Notes under the pieces: generated by a model
The model's input: only the letters and a program-made list of their open reading frames with translations
Database searches by the model: none
What the model was told of the DNA's origin: nothing
Part shown: piece after piece, positions 15,019 to 23,852 of the stretch
How the letters are laid out: each line of letters opens with the position of its first letter
Numbering within the stretch: the first letter of the stretch is position 1
From: DASUPK01 sp963782345
Lineage (GTDB): Bacteria; Actinomycetota; Thermoleophilia; Solirubrobacterales; 70-9
DNA: 64,000 nucleotides
Assembly: GCA_963782345.1 (NCBI GenBank)
Contig: CAWAJF010000007.1
Coordinates: forward strand, 248,001-312,000
Direction of reading: 5' to 3'
Position numbers and translations under genes: made by a program

Positions 15019-17149
15019 CGAGGAGGCCTCTTTCCCGCGCCCGCTCGACCGCCTCCGCCCGGGAGGATGCGCCGAGCTTGCGATAGACGGCCTGGGCCTG
15101 TGTCTTCACCGTGTTGGCGGAGACGAAGCTCTGATCGGCGATCTCCCGGAACGAGTGGTGGCTGGGCAGGAACCGCAGCGTCCTGAGCTCCGCCGGAGTG
15201 AGCTCAGATCGGTCCTCACCAATCGGCGTCGCGGCGGCGACGGCCTCCGTCTCCTCGAGCCAGCGGCGAAGCGCCGGCGCACCCTCGATGCGCCCAGCGA
15301 ACTCGGAGGCCTCGGCGAGCCACTTCATCGACTCCGATGAATCGTCCATCAGCAGACAGGCACGAGCAAGGAAGATCCGGGCCTCCGCCTGGTACCAGTC
15401 CGGGAACCCATCGAGACTGTCGAGCCCCCTCGCCGCGCGCCTGCGGTCGGCGGCTGCCTCATCCATCCGCCCCTCGTGCGCTCGGGTGAGCGCGGATGCC
15501 ACGAAGAAGAAGGTCATGACCGGGTACTCGCCGAGCCGGAAGCGCTCCAGCTGCTCCCTGGCCTGAGCCACGACTCGAAGCGCATCCTCCAGGTCCCCGT
15601 TCTCCGTGTGCAGCAGGGTCAGCTGGGAGAGCGAGAAGACCTGTGCGATTGGAGCCGTGGCCGAGCCCGTGCGGGCCCCCTCCTCGAGCAGCTCGCGCGC
15701 ATCCGGATCGCCAGCCAGATGGTGGCTCACCCCCGCGTAGAAGCAAGCCATCGCCCGCCAGGCGCTCTCCTGCGGATGGAGATCGCTCGCGCGCATCGCG
15801 TCGCGTCCCATCTGCTCGATGCCATCGGTCGGGAGGGTCGCCCTGAGCAGGAGCAGGTCGCCCTCCAGCTCTGAGTCGACCGCCGTCTCATCGAAGAGCC
15901 CCTGGGCGACGGCTGCCCAATGTCGTCCGCGGTCGCCATCGCCGAGCGCCAGGTAGAGATGGGAGGTCGCGAGCGCCAGTTGGGGGGAACGCGCGACCCT
16001 GGTGTCGCTGAAGAGATCGCACCAGCGCCGTAGATCCTCGCGGCGACCTTCGGCGAGGTAGGGCGCCGCGCGGGCCCAGATCAGCTCGGCGGCCAGCCCG
16101 TCGTCGCCCGCCGAGATCGCGTGGTCGATCGCCTCCTCGAAGCGCTCCTGCTCGGCGCACCAGATGCTGGCGCGGCGATGCAGCTTCGGAACGAGGTCCG
16201 GCTCCCGGCGGTTGAGCTCGGCAGTCAGGGTCTCCTTGAAGAGTGGGTGGTAGCGATAGGACTCGTCGGCGTGATCCAGGGGCTCGAGCGGCAGCTTCGA
16301 CCGGGCCAGCTCGCGGAGCACCCGACCGGACCCGGTCCGCTCGAGAACCTCGTCGCAGGTCTTGCCGGCGAGATCCTCGAGTATCGACGTTCTCATCAGG
16401 AACCTGAGGCGGGCGACCGAAAGGCCCGCCAGGAACTCGTCCCTGATGTAGTCGGCGACGAAGCGGTCGTCGCCGCCGAAGTCCGCCACATCGGGGGCCG
16501 TCGCATCCCCATCTCCGTGTGAGAGCCCCGCCAGGTAGAGCGCCGCGGGCCAGCCCTCGGTCCGCTCATGCAGTGCGTCGACGTCGTCATCGTCGAGACG
16601 AAGGCCGATCGCCTCCAGCAGTGCAGCGCTCTCGGCCCTGGTCAGAGCCAGGTCGCGCTGGGTGAGCTCGAAGACTTCGCGATGCGCGCGCATCCGGCCC
16701 AAAGGCAGAGCGAGCTCACGGCGTGCCGCGAGCGCGATCTGGCCCTCGGGAGGGAGGGCGGCGATCGAGTTCTGAAGCGCCGCAAGCGCACCCTTGCTCC
16801 GGAGGGCATCCGCCTCGTCGAGAGCGACGACGAACGGTCGGCCGTGCGAGCTCACCGAGTCGAGGGCCTGGACCAGCCGATTCAAGAGGCGAGAGGGACG
16901 ATCGTCGCGCGAATCAATGGTGAGCAGCGCAAATGGGCGATCGTCCTCTTCCGCCCATTGAGCCAGCAGGACGCTCTTCGCATAGCCGGCGGGCGCGGTG
17001 ATGCGGACGACGGGGAACGCCGCCGCCGCGCGCAGTCGCGCGACCAGCTGCGGACGGGGAATCAGGTCCGTGCGTGGCGACGCGGTGCCCGCGTCCCGCG
17101 CGGGTGGGTCAAGCATCAACTCCGACACATCACCATCCCGGATTGTCAT
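14999..17149 (-). CDS. Large ATP-binding LuxR family (MalT-like) transcriptional activator
   Basis: From the ATG at 17149 (AGGGGA just upstream) the product has about 716 residues. It has an N-terminal P-loop ATPase of the STAND type with a slightly altered Walker A (APAGYAKS) and VVALDEADAL. A winged-helix and TPR-like middle region follows, then a C-terminal LuxR helix-turn-helix (LTPAELRTLRFLP, IADQSFVSANTVKTQAQAVY). Such proteins activate genes after binding an inducer. It lies centrally among the dyad-flanked genes and is divergent from the ClC gene, so it is a candidate for the protein that reads the dyad. Confidence 0.88.
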   Translation of the reverse strand: MTIRDGDVSELMLDPPARDAGTASPRTDLIPRPQLVARLRAAAAFPVVRITAPAGYAKSVLLAQWAEEDDRPFALLTIDSRDDRPSRLLNRLVQALDSVSSHGRPFVVALDEADALRSKGALAALQNSIAALPPEGQIALAARRELALPLGRMRAHREVFELTQRDLALTRAESAALLEAIGLRLDDDDVDALHERTEGWPAALYLAGLSHGDGDATAPDVADFGGDDRFVADYIRDEFLAGLSVARLRFLMRTSILEDLAGKTCDEVLERTGSGRVLRELARSKLPLEPLDHADESYRYHPLFKETLTAELNRREPDLVPKLHRRASIWCAEQERFEEAIDHAISAGDDGLAAELIWARAAPYLAEGRREDLRRWCDLFSDTRVARSPQLALATSHLYLALGDGDRGRHWAAVAQGLFDETAVDSELEGDLLLLRATLPTDGIEQMGRDAMRASDLHPQESAWRAMACFYAGVSHHLAGDPDARELLEEGARTGSATAPIAQVFSLSQLTLLHTENGDLEDALRVVAQAREQLERFRLGEYPVMTFFFVASALTRAHEGRMDEAAADRRRAARGLDSLDGFPDWYQAEARIFLARACLLMDDSSESMKWLAEASEFAGRIEGAPALRRWLEETEAVAAATPIGEDRSELTPAELRTLRFLPSHHSFREIADQSFVSANTVKTQAQAVYRKLGASSRAEAVERARERGLLDGVARG

Positions 17150-17258
17150 AGGTCCCCTAGTTCGATCCTCGAGAGAACTCACTTCGGCGCTTCCCCTCGG
17201 TCTCTTGCGCTGCTCGAAGCAACCCTACTCGCCATGGAGGGCCGGGTAACCGGAAAAG

Positions 17259-17291
17259 CTCCTAAGCCCTCCTCAGTAGTGACTACTTAGG
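17259..17291. promoter_or_regulatory. Imperfect dyad upstream of the LuxR-type regulator
   Basis: TCCTAAG and CTTAGGA flank an inner GTAGTGACTAC-like repeat between the regulator (start 17149) and the ClC gene (start 17346). It could be an operator for either gene and differs from the ATCACCC dyads. Confidence 0.35.
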
Positions 17292-17308
17292 AAATTCGCT
17301 TGGGCCTC

Positions 17309-17324
17309 ATCACGTTCGGGTGAT
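17309..17324. promoter_or_regulatory. Variant dyad (site D) upstream of the ClC gene
   Basis: ATCACG-TTCG-GGTGAT keeps both ATCAC/GTGAT arms but is three bases shorter than the other copies. It ends 21 bp before the ClC start. It may be a related but weaker site. Confidence 0.4.
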
Positions 17325-17345
17325 GTCGGGGACCGCGCGGGATGA

Positions 17346-18683
17346 TTGGATCCAGCGATGGCTGACGACGCCGCTGCGCCGGATCCTGCCTCGACGCTGC
17401 GCAGCCGGTCCTTCGTGGCCGTGCTCGTCCTGGCGGCGATCATCGGGGTGATCGCCTCGCTGGTGGCTTGGTGCTTCCTGGAGCTGGTCTTCTACGTTCA
17501 GCGCTGGGTGTTCACGGACATCCCCCACGACCTCGGCTTCGACAGTGGCCCACCACTGTGGTGGTACCTGCCGGTGCTCGCGCTGGCCGGCTTGATCGCG
17601 GCATTTGCAATCGCCCGCCTGCCGGGCAACGGGGGGCACGTCCCGGCGGAGGGCCTGAAGGCCTCCCCCACTCAGCCGGTCGACCTGCCCGGGGTGCTGC
17701 TCGCCGCCATCGCGTCCATCGGTTTCGGACTCGTGGTCGGCCCCGAGGCGCCCCTGATCGCCCTCGGCGGCGGGCTCGGCTTTCTCCTGGTGCGAGCGAT
17801 TCGCCCGGACGCGCCGCCTGAGCTCGGCCTGTTGCTCGCCACCTCCGCCACCTTCGCGGCGGTCTCGTTTCTCTTCGGATCCCCGATCATCGCCGCCGTG
17901 ATCCTGATCGAGGCTGCCGGCCTTGGGGGATCGCGAATGCCCCTCGTCTTGATCCCGGGACTCCTGGCGGCCGGAATCGGATCGCTGGTCTCGATCGGAA
18001 TGGGATCCCTGACCGGCCTGAGCACTGCGGACATCTCGCTCAGCCCGCTCCATCTGAGCTCGTTTGCGCGCCCGGACTTCGTCGACTTCCTCTGGACGAT
18101 CCCACTGGCCGCGGCGATCGCGGTCATCACCTTCGTCATCTTTCGCCTCGCCCGGGAGGCTCAGCGAATCGCTGCCCCGCGGCCCTTCGTCGCACTTCCA
18201 GTGATCGGCCTTCTCGTCGCCGGGCTCGGCATCGCGTTTCACCAGACGGCGGACCACGGCGTCAACCAGGTTCTCTTCTCAGGCCAGAACGCGATCGGTC
18301 CGCTGGTCGGCGACCCCGGCGCCTGGTCGTTGTCGGCTCTCGCGCTGCTGCTCGCATTCAAGGGTGTCGCCTACGGCCTCTCCCTCGGCACCTTCCGGGG
18401 TGGCCCAACCTTCCCGGCGATGTTCCTGGGTGCGGCCGCTGGCCTGATGGCCGCTCAGCTGCCGGGATTCGAGACGACCCCGGCCGTCGCCGTGGGCCTC
18501 GGTGCCGCGGTGGTCGCCGTGCTCAGGTTGCCGCTCTCGGCGGTCATCCTGGCCACGCTCTTCACGGTTCATACAGGTCTGGGCTCGGGCCCCCTGATCA
18601 TCTTGGGCGTCGTGGTGGCCTATCTCACCGTCCAGGCGCTCGATGCGCGCTCGAGCGCCCCGACACCTGCGACGGCGAGCTGA
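17346..18683 (+). CDS. ClC-type chloride channel or Cl-/H+ antiporter
   Basis: The 445-residue membrane protein has the ClC layout with the selectivity-filter segments HVPAEGLKA, VVGPEAPLIALGGGLG (the GKEGP-type motif, here GPEAP) and LSLGTFRGGPTFPAMFLGAA. The gating Glu of the family is the Glu in GPEAP. ClC proteins support acid resistance in some bacteria by charge compensation during glutamate decarboxylation, which fits gadB being 8 kb away. It is followed one base later by the GAP-family gene. Confidence 0.9.
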   Translation: MDPAMADDAAAPDPASTLRSRSFVAVLVLAAIIGVIASLVAWCFLELVFYVQRWVFTDIPHDLGFDSGPPLWWYLPVLALAGLIAAFAIARLPGNGGHVPAEGLKASPTQPVDLPGVLLAAIASIGFGLVVGPEAPLIALGGGLGFLLVRAIRPDAPPELGLLLATSATFAAVSFLFGSPIIAAVILIEAAGLGGSRMPLVLIPGLLAAGIGSLVSIGMGSLTGLSTADISLSPLHLSSFARPDFVDFLWTIPLAAAIAVITFVIFRLAREAQRIAAPRPFVALPVIGLLVAGLGIAFHQTADHGVNQVLFSGQNAIGPLVGDPGAWSLSALALLLAFKGVAYGLSLGTFRGGPTFPAMFLGAAAGLMAAQLPGFETTPAVAVGLGAAVVAVLRLPLSAVILATLFTVHTGLGSGPLIILGVVVAYLTVQALDARSSAPTPATAS

Positions 18684-18684
18684 G

Positions 18685-19380
18685 ATGGACACGATCATCT
18701 TCTGGGCGTTCACCGCCGCGTTCAACCCGACCCTGCTCGGAGCGACCACCGTGATGCTGTTGCTCGACCACCCGAAGCGCCTGCTGCTCGGATACCTGTG
18801 CGGCGCCCTGGTGACGAGCCTGACGCTGGGGGCGATCGTCGTGTTCGCCGTCGACGGATCGTCCGGAGCGACCAGCACGGGACAGTCGACCCTCAGCCCG
18901 GCCATGGATCTGACGCTCGGTGGCCTGCTGCTCCTCGTCGCCTACCTGATCCGCCCCAGCCGCGTGCCCAGGGAGACCGGTCGCCTCGCCGATCGCCGGC
19001 GTCGGCGCACCGAGAAGAAGAGGGACAAGGGACCCCCGAAATGGCAGCAGAAGCTGAGCCAGGGGACGGCGAGAACGACCTTCGTGATCGGTGCGCTGCT
19101 GACGCTCCCGGGCGCCTCCTACCTGATCGGCCTCGGCCACATCGCCGACAAGAACGCGAGCGTGGCCGCGACCGTCGCGATGATCGTCGGCTTCAACCTG
19201 ATCATGCTGGCGCTGATCGAGCTGCCGCTGCTCGCCTTCACGTTCGCCCCGGAGTGGACGCCCGACGCGGTCGACCGGTTCAAGGGCTGGTTCAACCGGA
19301 ACTCGAAGATCCTGGCCTTCCGCGGAGCAATCGTGATCGGCGCCCTCCTGATCGTCAAGGGCGCGATCGAGCTGCTCTGA
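18685..19380 (+). CDS. GAP (Sap) family membrane protein
   Basis: The 231-residue protein has six membrane segments and the start IIFWAFTAAFNPTLLGATTV, typical of GAP/Sap proteins, which have been linked to export of cell-envelope lipids in mycobacteria. A charged loop (RRRRTEKKRDKGPP) separates two halves. It starts one base after the ClC stop codon, so the two genes are co-transcribed. Confidence 0.8.
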   Translation: MDTIIFWAFTAAFNPTLLGATTVMLLLDHPKRLLLGYLCGALVTSLTLGAIVVFAVDGSSGATSTGQSTLSPAMDLTLGGLLLLVAYLIRPSRVPRETGRLADRRRRRTEKKRDKGPPKWQQKLSQGTARTTFVIGALLTLPGASYLIGLGHIADKNASVAATVAMIVGFNLIMLALIELPLLAFTFAPEWTPDAVDRFKGWFNRNSKILAFRGAIVIGALLIVKGAIELL

Positions 19381-19454
19381 CCCGGCCGCTCGGGGCCTGT
19401 TCAGCCAGCCTCCGAGTGGATAGTGCACTCCGGGTGAACTCGGGGAGTACCTCG

Positions 19455-20804
19455 TCACCGTCGCCCGTACAGGGTGCCGGGGGCTCGGCCGGCCGCCACA
19501 CCCGCCAGCGTCCGCACGCCGTCCCAGAGTCCCTCCGGGATCGCGGCCGAGGGAGAGGCGCCCGGATGGGCCGCCGCGATCCGCACTCGCAGCGCGCCCG
19601 GGCGGATCCTGAATCGGAGCGGCGGCTCGAGGGTGACCGCCTCGCCGTCGACACCGGCAGGCACCGGGAGGCTCGAATCGACGTTGAACTCGGGGCCGGA
19701 CCATTCGCGCCACGGCCTCCGCGGTCGTCGCTCCGAGCCCGTGCCCGGCGGCGCGGAGGCCGCCGTGATCCCGAGCACCCCCGCGTCGATCCGGGGGCGG
19801 GTGCCCGAGCCGACCGCGCGGCCGAGGCGGTAGCGGTTGTTCGAGATCAAGACGGCCACGCCGGACCGCTCCGCCTCGCCCTCCGGGCCGGTCCAGGCCA
19901 GGTCCGATCCCACGCCATCGGGTCCGAGCACCTCGGGGACTGTGTTCAGGATGGTCCGCAGCTTCGCGTCGCGGTATTCGTCGCGCTGCACCGCCTCCGC
20001 GTAGAGCCCCAGCGAGACGTTGTTGACGAACACGCGCCCGTTGACCTCGGCGAGATCCACGCGGCGCTCGCCGCCGTCGACGAACGCGTCGAGCGCGCCG
20101 ACGACATCGTCGCGGTCGACTCCGAGATCCAGCGCGAAATGGTTTCTAGTGCCCGCCGGAATGCAGGCGTAGGGCAGGTCGAGCTCAGAGGCGATCGAGG
20201 CGACGACCGCCTGAGACCCATCGCCACCCGCCATCGCCAGCGCGTCCGCGCCACCCGCAACCGCGTCCCTGGCGAGTTGCTCGAGGTCCTCGCCGCGGGT
20301 GAGCTCGACTGACTCGATGCCGCGCTCGGCCGCCTCGTCGGCGAGCGAGAAGCGCTCGGCCTTGCCGCCGCCTGACTTCGGGTTGTAGAGCAGCACCGGA
20401 TGCGTGGGCGCCGGAGCCGGGGGCAGGTCCACCCGGAACCTGAAGGCCGCCCTTGCGGCATAGGTCGCTGCCCCCAGACCTACGGCGATGGCGATCGCCT
20501 CAACGAGGTGGTCGCCGCCGGCGATCAGCAAGCCGCCCTGCACGACCAGGCCGACCAGCGCCACGGCGAGACCGAGGAGCCGGGCGAATCCCGTGCGCAT
20601 CACGGCGTACAGAGCCGCGCCGATCACGACCACGACGCAACCAAGCACGATCAGGTCGCGCGGAAACTCCGTCACGACGATGGCGACGGCCAGGATCAGG
20701 ACCGCGGGAACCAGGACGAGCGCGGCGATCGCCGCCAGCCGCTGTCCGAGATTCAGCTGGCGGCCTGAGCGCCGATGTCGACCAGGTCGCTCGGGTGCAC
20801 CCAT
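19455..20804 (-). CDS. Diacylglycerol/sphingosine kinase-like lipid kinase with membrane domain
   Basis: Residues 20-120 contain about four membrane segments (AAIALVLVPAVLILAVAIVV, LIVLGCVVVVIGAALYAVM, LLGLAVALVGLVVQGGLLI). After these comes the catalytic domain: LLYNPKSGGGKAERF, ALAMAGGDGSQAVVASIASE (GGDGS) and YACIPAGTRNHFALDLG. It should phosphorylate a lipid such as diacylglycerol; the substrate is not known. The start overlaps the end of the DUF6325-type gene by 52 bases, an unusually long overlap, so a later start is possible. It is the third gene behind dyad E. Confidence 0.88.
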   Translation of the reverse strand: MGAPERPGRHRRSGRQLNLGQRLAAIAALVLVPAVLILAVAIVVTEFPRDLIVLGCVVVVIGAALYAVMRTGFARLLGLAVALVGLVVQGGLLIAGGDHLVEAIAIAVGLGAATYAARAAFRFRVDLPPAPAPTHPVLLYNPKSGGGKAERFSLADEAAERGIESVELTRGEDLEQLARDAVAGGADALAMAGGDGSQAVVASIASELDLPYACIPAGTRNHFALDLGVDRDDVVGALDAFVDGGERRVDLAEVNGRVFVNNVSLGLYAEAVQRDEYRDAKLRTILNTVPEVLGPDGVGSDLAWTGPEGEAERSGVAVLISNNRYRLGRAVGSGTRPRIDAGVLGITAASAPPGTGSERRPRRPWREWSGPEFNVDSSLPVPAGVDGEAVTLEPPLRFRIRPGALRVRIAAAHPGASPSAAIPEGLWDGVRTLAGVAAGRAPGTLYGRR

Positions 20805-21250
20805 GCGTCGACCAGACTGTGTCCCCCGGCGCGCTCGATCGCGTCCCTCAGGGGGATCGCCCAGCGGTGCTCCAGCAGCGCGATGCCGGCGGAGGTCCCC
20901 GGAGGGATCGCGTCGGCCAGGTACCAGACGTCGTCGGGATCGAGGACCGAGCCGCGCTCGTCCACGGCCTCCGCCCCGGCGAGGGCGCCGGCCTCCATGC
21001 CCTCCTCGCCGCCAGCGCCGAGACCCAGCAGCGCACCCGCCAGCGCACCGAATGCCTCCGCTTCGTCGGCCGGCAGATCGCTGTGCTCCACCGCCTCGAA
21101 CTCGCCGTCCACGCCTCTCGCGACGAACATCAGGTCGATGAGCCGCACGATGTCGTGCTCACGAAGACGTCGGAGCTCGGCGAGGATCTCGCCGGAGAAC
21201 TTTCCGTCCTCGAAACCAACCACCAGGAGCTGTACCGGACCGAATTCCAT
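20753..21250 (-). CDS. DUF6325/DUF1269-like protein
   Basis: The 165-residue protein starts MEFGPVQLLVVGFEDGKFSG and continues with IVRLIDLMFVARGVDGEFEA, the pattern of this family of unknown function that often sits beside SHOCT proteins. It has no clear membrane segment apart from an Ala/Gly-rich centre. Its ATG follows the SHOCT gene's stop directly (TAAATG). Confidence 0.75.
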   Translation of the reverse strand: MEFGPVQLLVVGFEDGKFSGEILAELRRLREHDIVRLIDLMFVARGVDGEFEAVEHSDLPADEAEAFGALAGALLGLGAGGEEGMEAGALAGAEAVDERGSVLDPDDVWYLADAIPPGTSAGIALLEHRWAIPLRDAIERAGGHSLVDAWVHPSDLVDIGAQAAS

Positions 21251-21529
21251 TTAGATCAGCTTCCCCTTCTCGGCCTCGAATTGCTCATCGGTCAGGACGC
21301 CGGAGTCGTGCAGCTCGCCGAGCTTCTTGAGCGCGTCGATCCGATCCATCTCCGACATTCCGCCACCGCCTGCGGCCGGCGGCGACTGCGCCGGCTGGCC
21401 CTGCTCGATCGCGGCATCCTGCTGCGCCTCGTGTTCCTGGGACTGGGCCCGTCGCTTGCCGACCGCGTAGCCGGCGCCACCGACCATCGCGGCTCGCATG
21501 AGGGGCCTTCTTCTTCCGATCAGCGGCAT
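21251..21529 (-). CDS. SHOCT-domain protein
   Basis: The 92-residue protein has a short basic N-terminus, a Gln/Pro/Gly-rich linker and a C-terminal SHOCT domain (MDRIDALKKLGELHDSGVLT, then DEQFEAEKGKLI). SHOCT domains occur on many bacterial membrane or oligomeric proteins and probably mediate assembly. It is the first gene of a leftward unit with the DUF6325-type and lipid-kinase genes. Dyad E lies 60 bp upstream of its start. Confidence 0.85.
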   Translation of the reverse strand: MPLIGRRRPLMRAAMVGGAGYAVGKRRAQSQEHEAQQDAAIEQGQPAQSPPAAGGGGMSEMDRIDALKKLGELHDSGVLTDEQFEAEKGKLI

Positions 21530-21588
21530 CGCGAATCCTTTCCTTGGTGACCGTGACCAGGATCGAATCGGACGGACGCATCGGGCGC

Positions 21589-21607
21589 ATCACTCATTCC
21601 GGGTGAA
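21589..21607. promoter_or_regulatory. Dyad site E of the stress-region motif
   Basis: ATCACTC-ATTCC-GGGTGAA, same 7-5-7 layout, upstream of the SHOCT unit. Confidence 0.5.
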
Positions 21608-21624
21608 ATCCGTACGGCATCCGC

Positions 21625-22074
21625 TCAGCCGAGGGCCCCGCTGATCTCTCCGATCGCCGTCTTCTCGTCGTCGCTGACGCGATCGCCGCTCAGGCCCATG
21701 AACCCTTCCTTCCGCGCCTCCGCGACGCGCTGGGCGAGCCCCAGGATGAACTGCTTGTACTCGTCGAGTTCCTCGGAGGTGGCCTTCGACTTGAGCACGG
21801 CCACCGCATCGCTGATGTGCTTCAGAGAGGCGTCCTTGAGCTCCTCGGGCGTCTTGTAGCGCGTGTGGTCCATCTCCGGCTTCGCGGAGACGATCTCGTC
21901 GAGCAGCTCGCTCTCGCCGTGCTGCTTACGGGCCTCCGTGTAGGCCTTCGCCATCGAGAAGCTCTCGCGGATCGACCCGCCGCGATCCGACGCGATCACG
22001 ATCAGCCCGGCGCTGGGCGGGCCCTCCAGGACGAGCTTCCATTCGTCCTCTGTGAAATCAGCCTTGGCGGTCAT
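21625..22074 (-). CDS. Conserved-looking helical protein of unknown function
   Basis: The 149-residue product starts MTAKADFTEDEWKLVLEGPP and is soluble, acidic and helical (ISDAVAVLKSKATSEELDEY, KQFILGLAQRVAEARKEGF). The segment AGLIVIASDRGGSIRESFSM may be a small hydrophobic core. I do not recognise the family. It is divergent from the flippase-like gene at 22186 with dyad F in between. Confidence 0.6.
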   Translation of the reverse strand: MTAKADFTEDEWKLVLEGPPSAGLIVIASDRGGSIRESFSMAKAYTEARKQHGESELLDEIVSAKPEMDHTRYKTPEELKDASLKHISDAVAVLKSKATSEELDEYKQFILGLAQRVAEARKEGFMGLSGDRVSDDEKTAIGEISGALG

Positions 22075-22134
22075 TTCGCCTCCGTTCTCTCGATTGGGTT
22101 GCAGTCGCAGGATTACGAACTCTCAGCGGAAGCC

Positions 22135-22153
22135 ATCACCCCGATCGGATGAT
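22135..22153. promoter_or_regulatory. Dyad site F of the stress-region motif
   Basis: ATCACCC-CGATC-GGATGAT, in the 111-bp gap between two divergent genes. Confidence 0.6.
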
Positions 22154-22185
22154 GTGGCGCGAAGCACCGCGGATAGGTTGGGCGA

Positions 22186-23274
22186 GTGAGACGCTGGCTC
22201 GCGGAGCTGCCGCATAACGAGACCCTGGTCGCGAGGCTCGTCCGCATCGTGATCTGGGTCGGCGGCCTCGCCCTGCTCGTCTTCGTCCTCGATCTGCTCG
22301 GCATCCCGGTCTCGGAGTGGATTCGCGAGCTCTTCAAGAAGATCCGCGAGGTCCCCGCCTGGGCGGTGGTGAGCGGCGTGATCCTGCAGAGCGCGCAGAC
22401 GACGCTGGCCGCCGTCGCCTGGCTCACGATCTTGCGGGCCGCCTACCCGCGCGGGCGGATCACCTTCCGCCTGGTCCTGGCGGCATACGCCACGTCGGTC
22501 GCGATGAACAGCTTCCTGCCGGCCAACATCGGGACCTGGGTAATGCTGATCATGTTCACGACCGTCATCGCCGGCGCGACCTTCACAGCGATGCTTTCGG
22601 GGATCGCGGTGCAGAAGATCCCGTTCTCGATCTTCAATATCGCGGTCTACCTCTACCTGTTCCTCTCGGTCGCCGGATCGTTTTCCATCAAGTTGGGGGG
22701 ACTGGCCGATCACTGGGTGCTCGCGGTCGCGATCGCGGGAGGGGTGCTGGCGCTCGCGGTCCTGGCGACGCGGGTCTTCCGTGAGCAGTGGCACAAGCTC
22801 GGCAAGCAGCTGGTGGTCGGGGGAACCGTCCTCCGGTCGCCGCGGCGGTTCTTCACCGGGGTCCTTCTGCCGGAGCTGGGGAGCTATGCGGCGCGCCTGG
22901 CGATCATCGCCGTCTTTCTGGGCGCGTACAGCATCCCGGTCACCTTTCACAACGTCGCCTCCGTGACGGCGTCGAACTCAATCTCGAACAGCGTTTCGCT
23001 GACGCCGGGCGGTGTCGGGGTCACGCAGGCGATGAACAGCGCTGCGCTCAGGAAGGAGGCCGGTGCCAGCACCGCGACCGCCTACTCGGCCTCCCAGCAG
23101 CTGATCACCTCCGCCTGGAATGTCGTCTTCGCCGTGATCCTCGTCTCGTGGGTGTTCGGCTGGTCCGGAGGCAAGGACCTGGTCAGGAGCTCCTACGAGC
23201 AGGCGAAGGTGAAGAGCGCGGAGCTCAAGGAGAAACGTCGCACTCGCCGCGACGCCGGGCACGCGGCGGGTTGA
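22186..23274 (+). CDS. Lysylphosphatidylglycerol synthase TM-region / flippase-like membrane protein
   Basis: The 362-residue protein from the GTG at 22186 has about eight membrane segments and the family features FLPANIGTWVMLIMF and SNSVSLTPGGVGVTQAM (compare the PGGxG motif of UPF0104/MprF-like transmembrane regions). It lacks the C-terminal aminoacyl-transferase domain of MprF, so it is more likely a lipid transporter-like protein. The C-terminal tail is highly basic. It lies directly downstream of dyad F. Confidence 0.75.
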   Translation: MRRWLAELPHNETLVARLVRIVIWVGGLALLVFVLDLLGIPVSEWIRELFKKIREVPAWAVVSGVILQSAQTTLAAVAWLTILRAAYPRGRITFRLVLAAYATSVAMNSFLPANIGTWVMLIMFTTVIAGATFTAMLSGIAVQKIPFSIFNIAVYLYLFLSVAGSFSIKLGGLADHWVLAVAIAGGVLALAVLATRVFREQWHKLGKQLVVGGTVLRSPRRFFTGVLLPELGSYAARLAIIAVFLGAYSIPVTFHNVASVTASNSISNSVSLTPGGVGVTQAMNSAALRKEAGASTATAYSASQQLITSAWNVVFAVILVSWVFGWSGGKDLVRSSYEQAKVKSAELKEKRRTRRDAGHAAG

Positions 23275-23281
23275 TCGTCAA

Positions 23282-23300
23282 ATCACCCGGATCGGAGGAT
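23282..23300. promoter_or_regulatory. Dyad site G of the stress-region motif
   Basis: ATCACCC-GGATC-GGAGGAT has a less perfect right arm. It starts 7 bp after the flippase-like gene ends and 105 bp before the DUF7144-type gene. Confidence 0.45.
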
Positions 23301-23404
23301 GCCAGGCAGGGCATCCACTGCCAGTTTGTCCGGCGGCGCGCTTGCCGCGCTCGCTATGGACACGGTCGCCTCGTGTGGCGGCCGGCTAAAGAGAGGAAAA
23401 AACG

Positions 23405-23797
23405 ATGAGAGGTGCGGGTCGAGTCGTGTTCGCGGCGATCCTGCTGCTGTTGATCGGAACGCTGAACATCATCTACGGGATCGGTGCCGTCGCTGACGCC
23501 AGTTTCTACGTCAACGACACCCGGTACATCTTCACGAATCTCCACGTAATGGGCTGGGTGCTGATCATCCTCGGAGTGATCCAGCTGACCGGAGGGTTCT
23601 CGCTGATGGCGGGCAACGTCTACGGTCGGGTGATCGGGATCATCGCCGGCAGCCTCGGCGCGATCGGAGCGCTGCTTTCGATGGGCGATCACCATCCCTT
23701 CTGGGAGCTGGCGATCTTCTTCCTGTGCGTCTGGGTGGTCTACGGGATCATCGTCTTCGGCGAGGACGAGCGAGCACCGGGAGGAGACAGAATCTGA
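23405..23797 (+). CDS. DUF7144-like four-helix membrane protein
   Basis: The 130-residue protein has four membrane segments (VVFAAILLLLIGTLNIIYGI, MGWVLIILGVIQLTGGFSLM, VIGIIAGSLGAIGALLSM, WELAIFFLCVWVVYGIIVFG), the DUF7144 layout, like the gene at 8615. A GAGAGGAAAAAACG stretch precedes the ATG. It is preceded by dyad G and followed by a strong terminator. Function is unknown. Confidence 0.7.
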   Translation: MRGAGRVVFAAILLLLIGTLNIIYGIGAVADASFYVNDTRYIFTNLHVMGWVLIILGVIQLTGGFSLMAGNVYGRVIGIIAGSLGAIGALLSMGDHHPFWELAIFFLCVWVVYGIIVFGEDERAPGGDRI

Positions 23798-23808
23798 GCG
23801 AGTCAGGC

Positions 23809-23835
23809 GGGAGCCCGGCGCCGAGCCGGGCTCCC
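23809..23835. terminator. Bidirectional hairpin terminator
   Basis: GGGAGCCCGGC pairs perfectly with GCCGGGCTCCC across a 5-base loop. It lies between the convergent DUF7144-type gene and greA. Confidence 0.75.
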
Positions 23836-23852
23836 GGCGCTCTTCAGCTCGG

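Noticed and set aside
19430..19445. An eighth dyad copy (CGGGTGAA) between the GAP-family and lipid-kinase genes
   Set aside because: Only the right arm matches, and it lies in a convergent gap where no promoter is expected.
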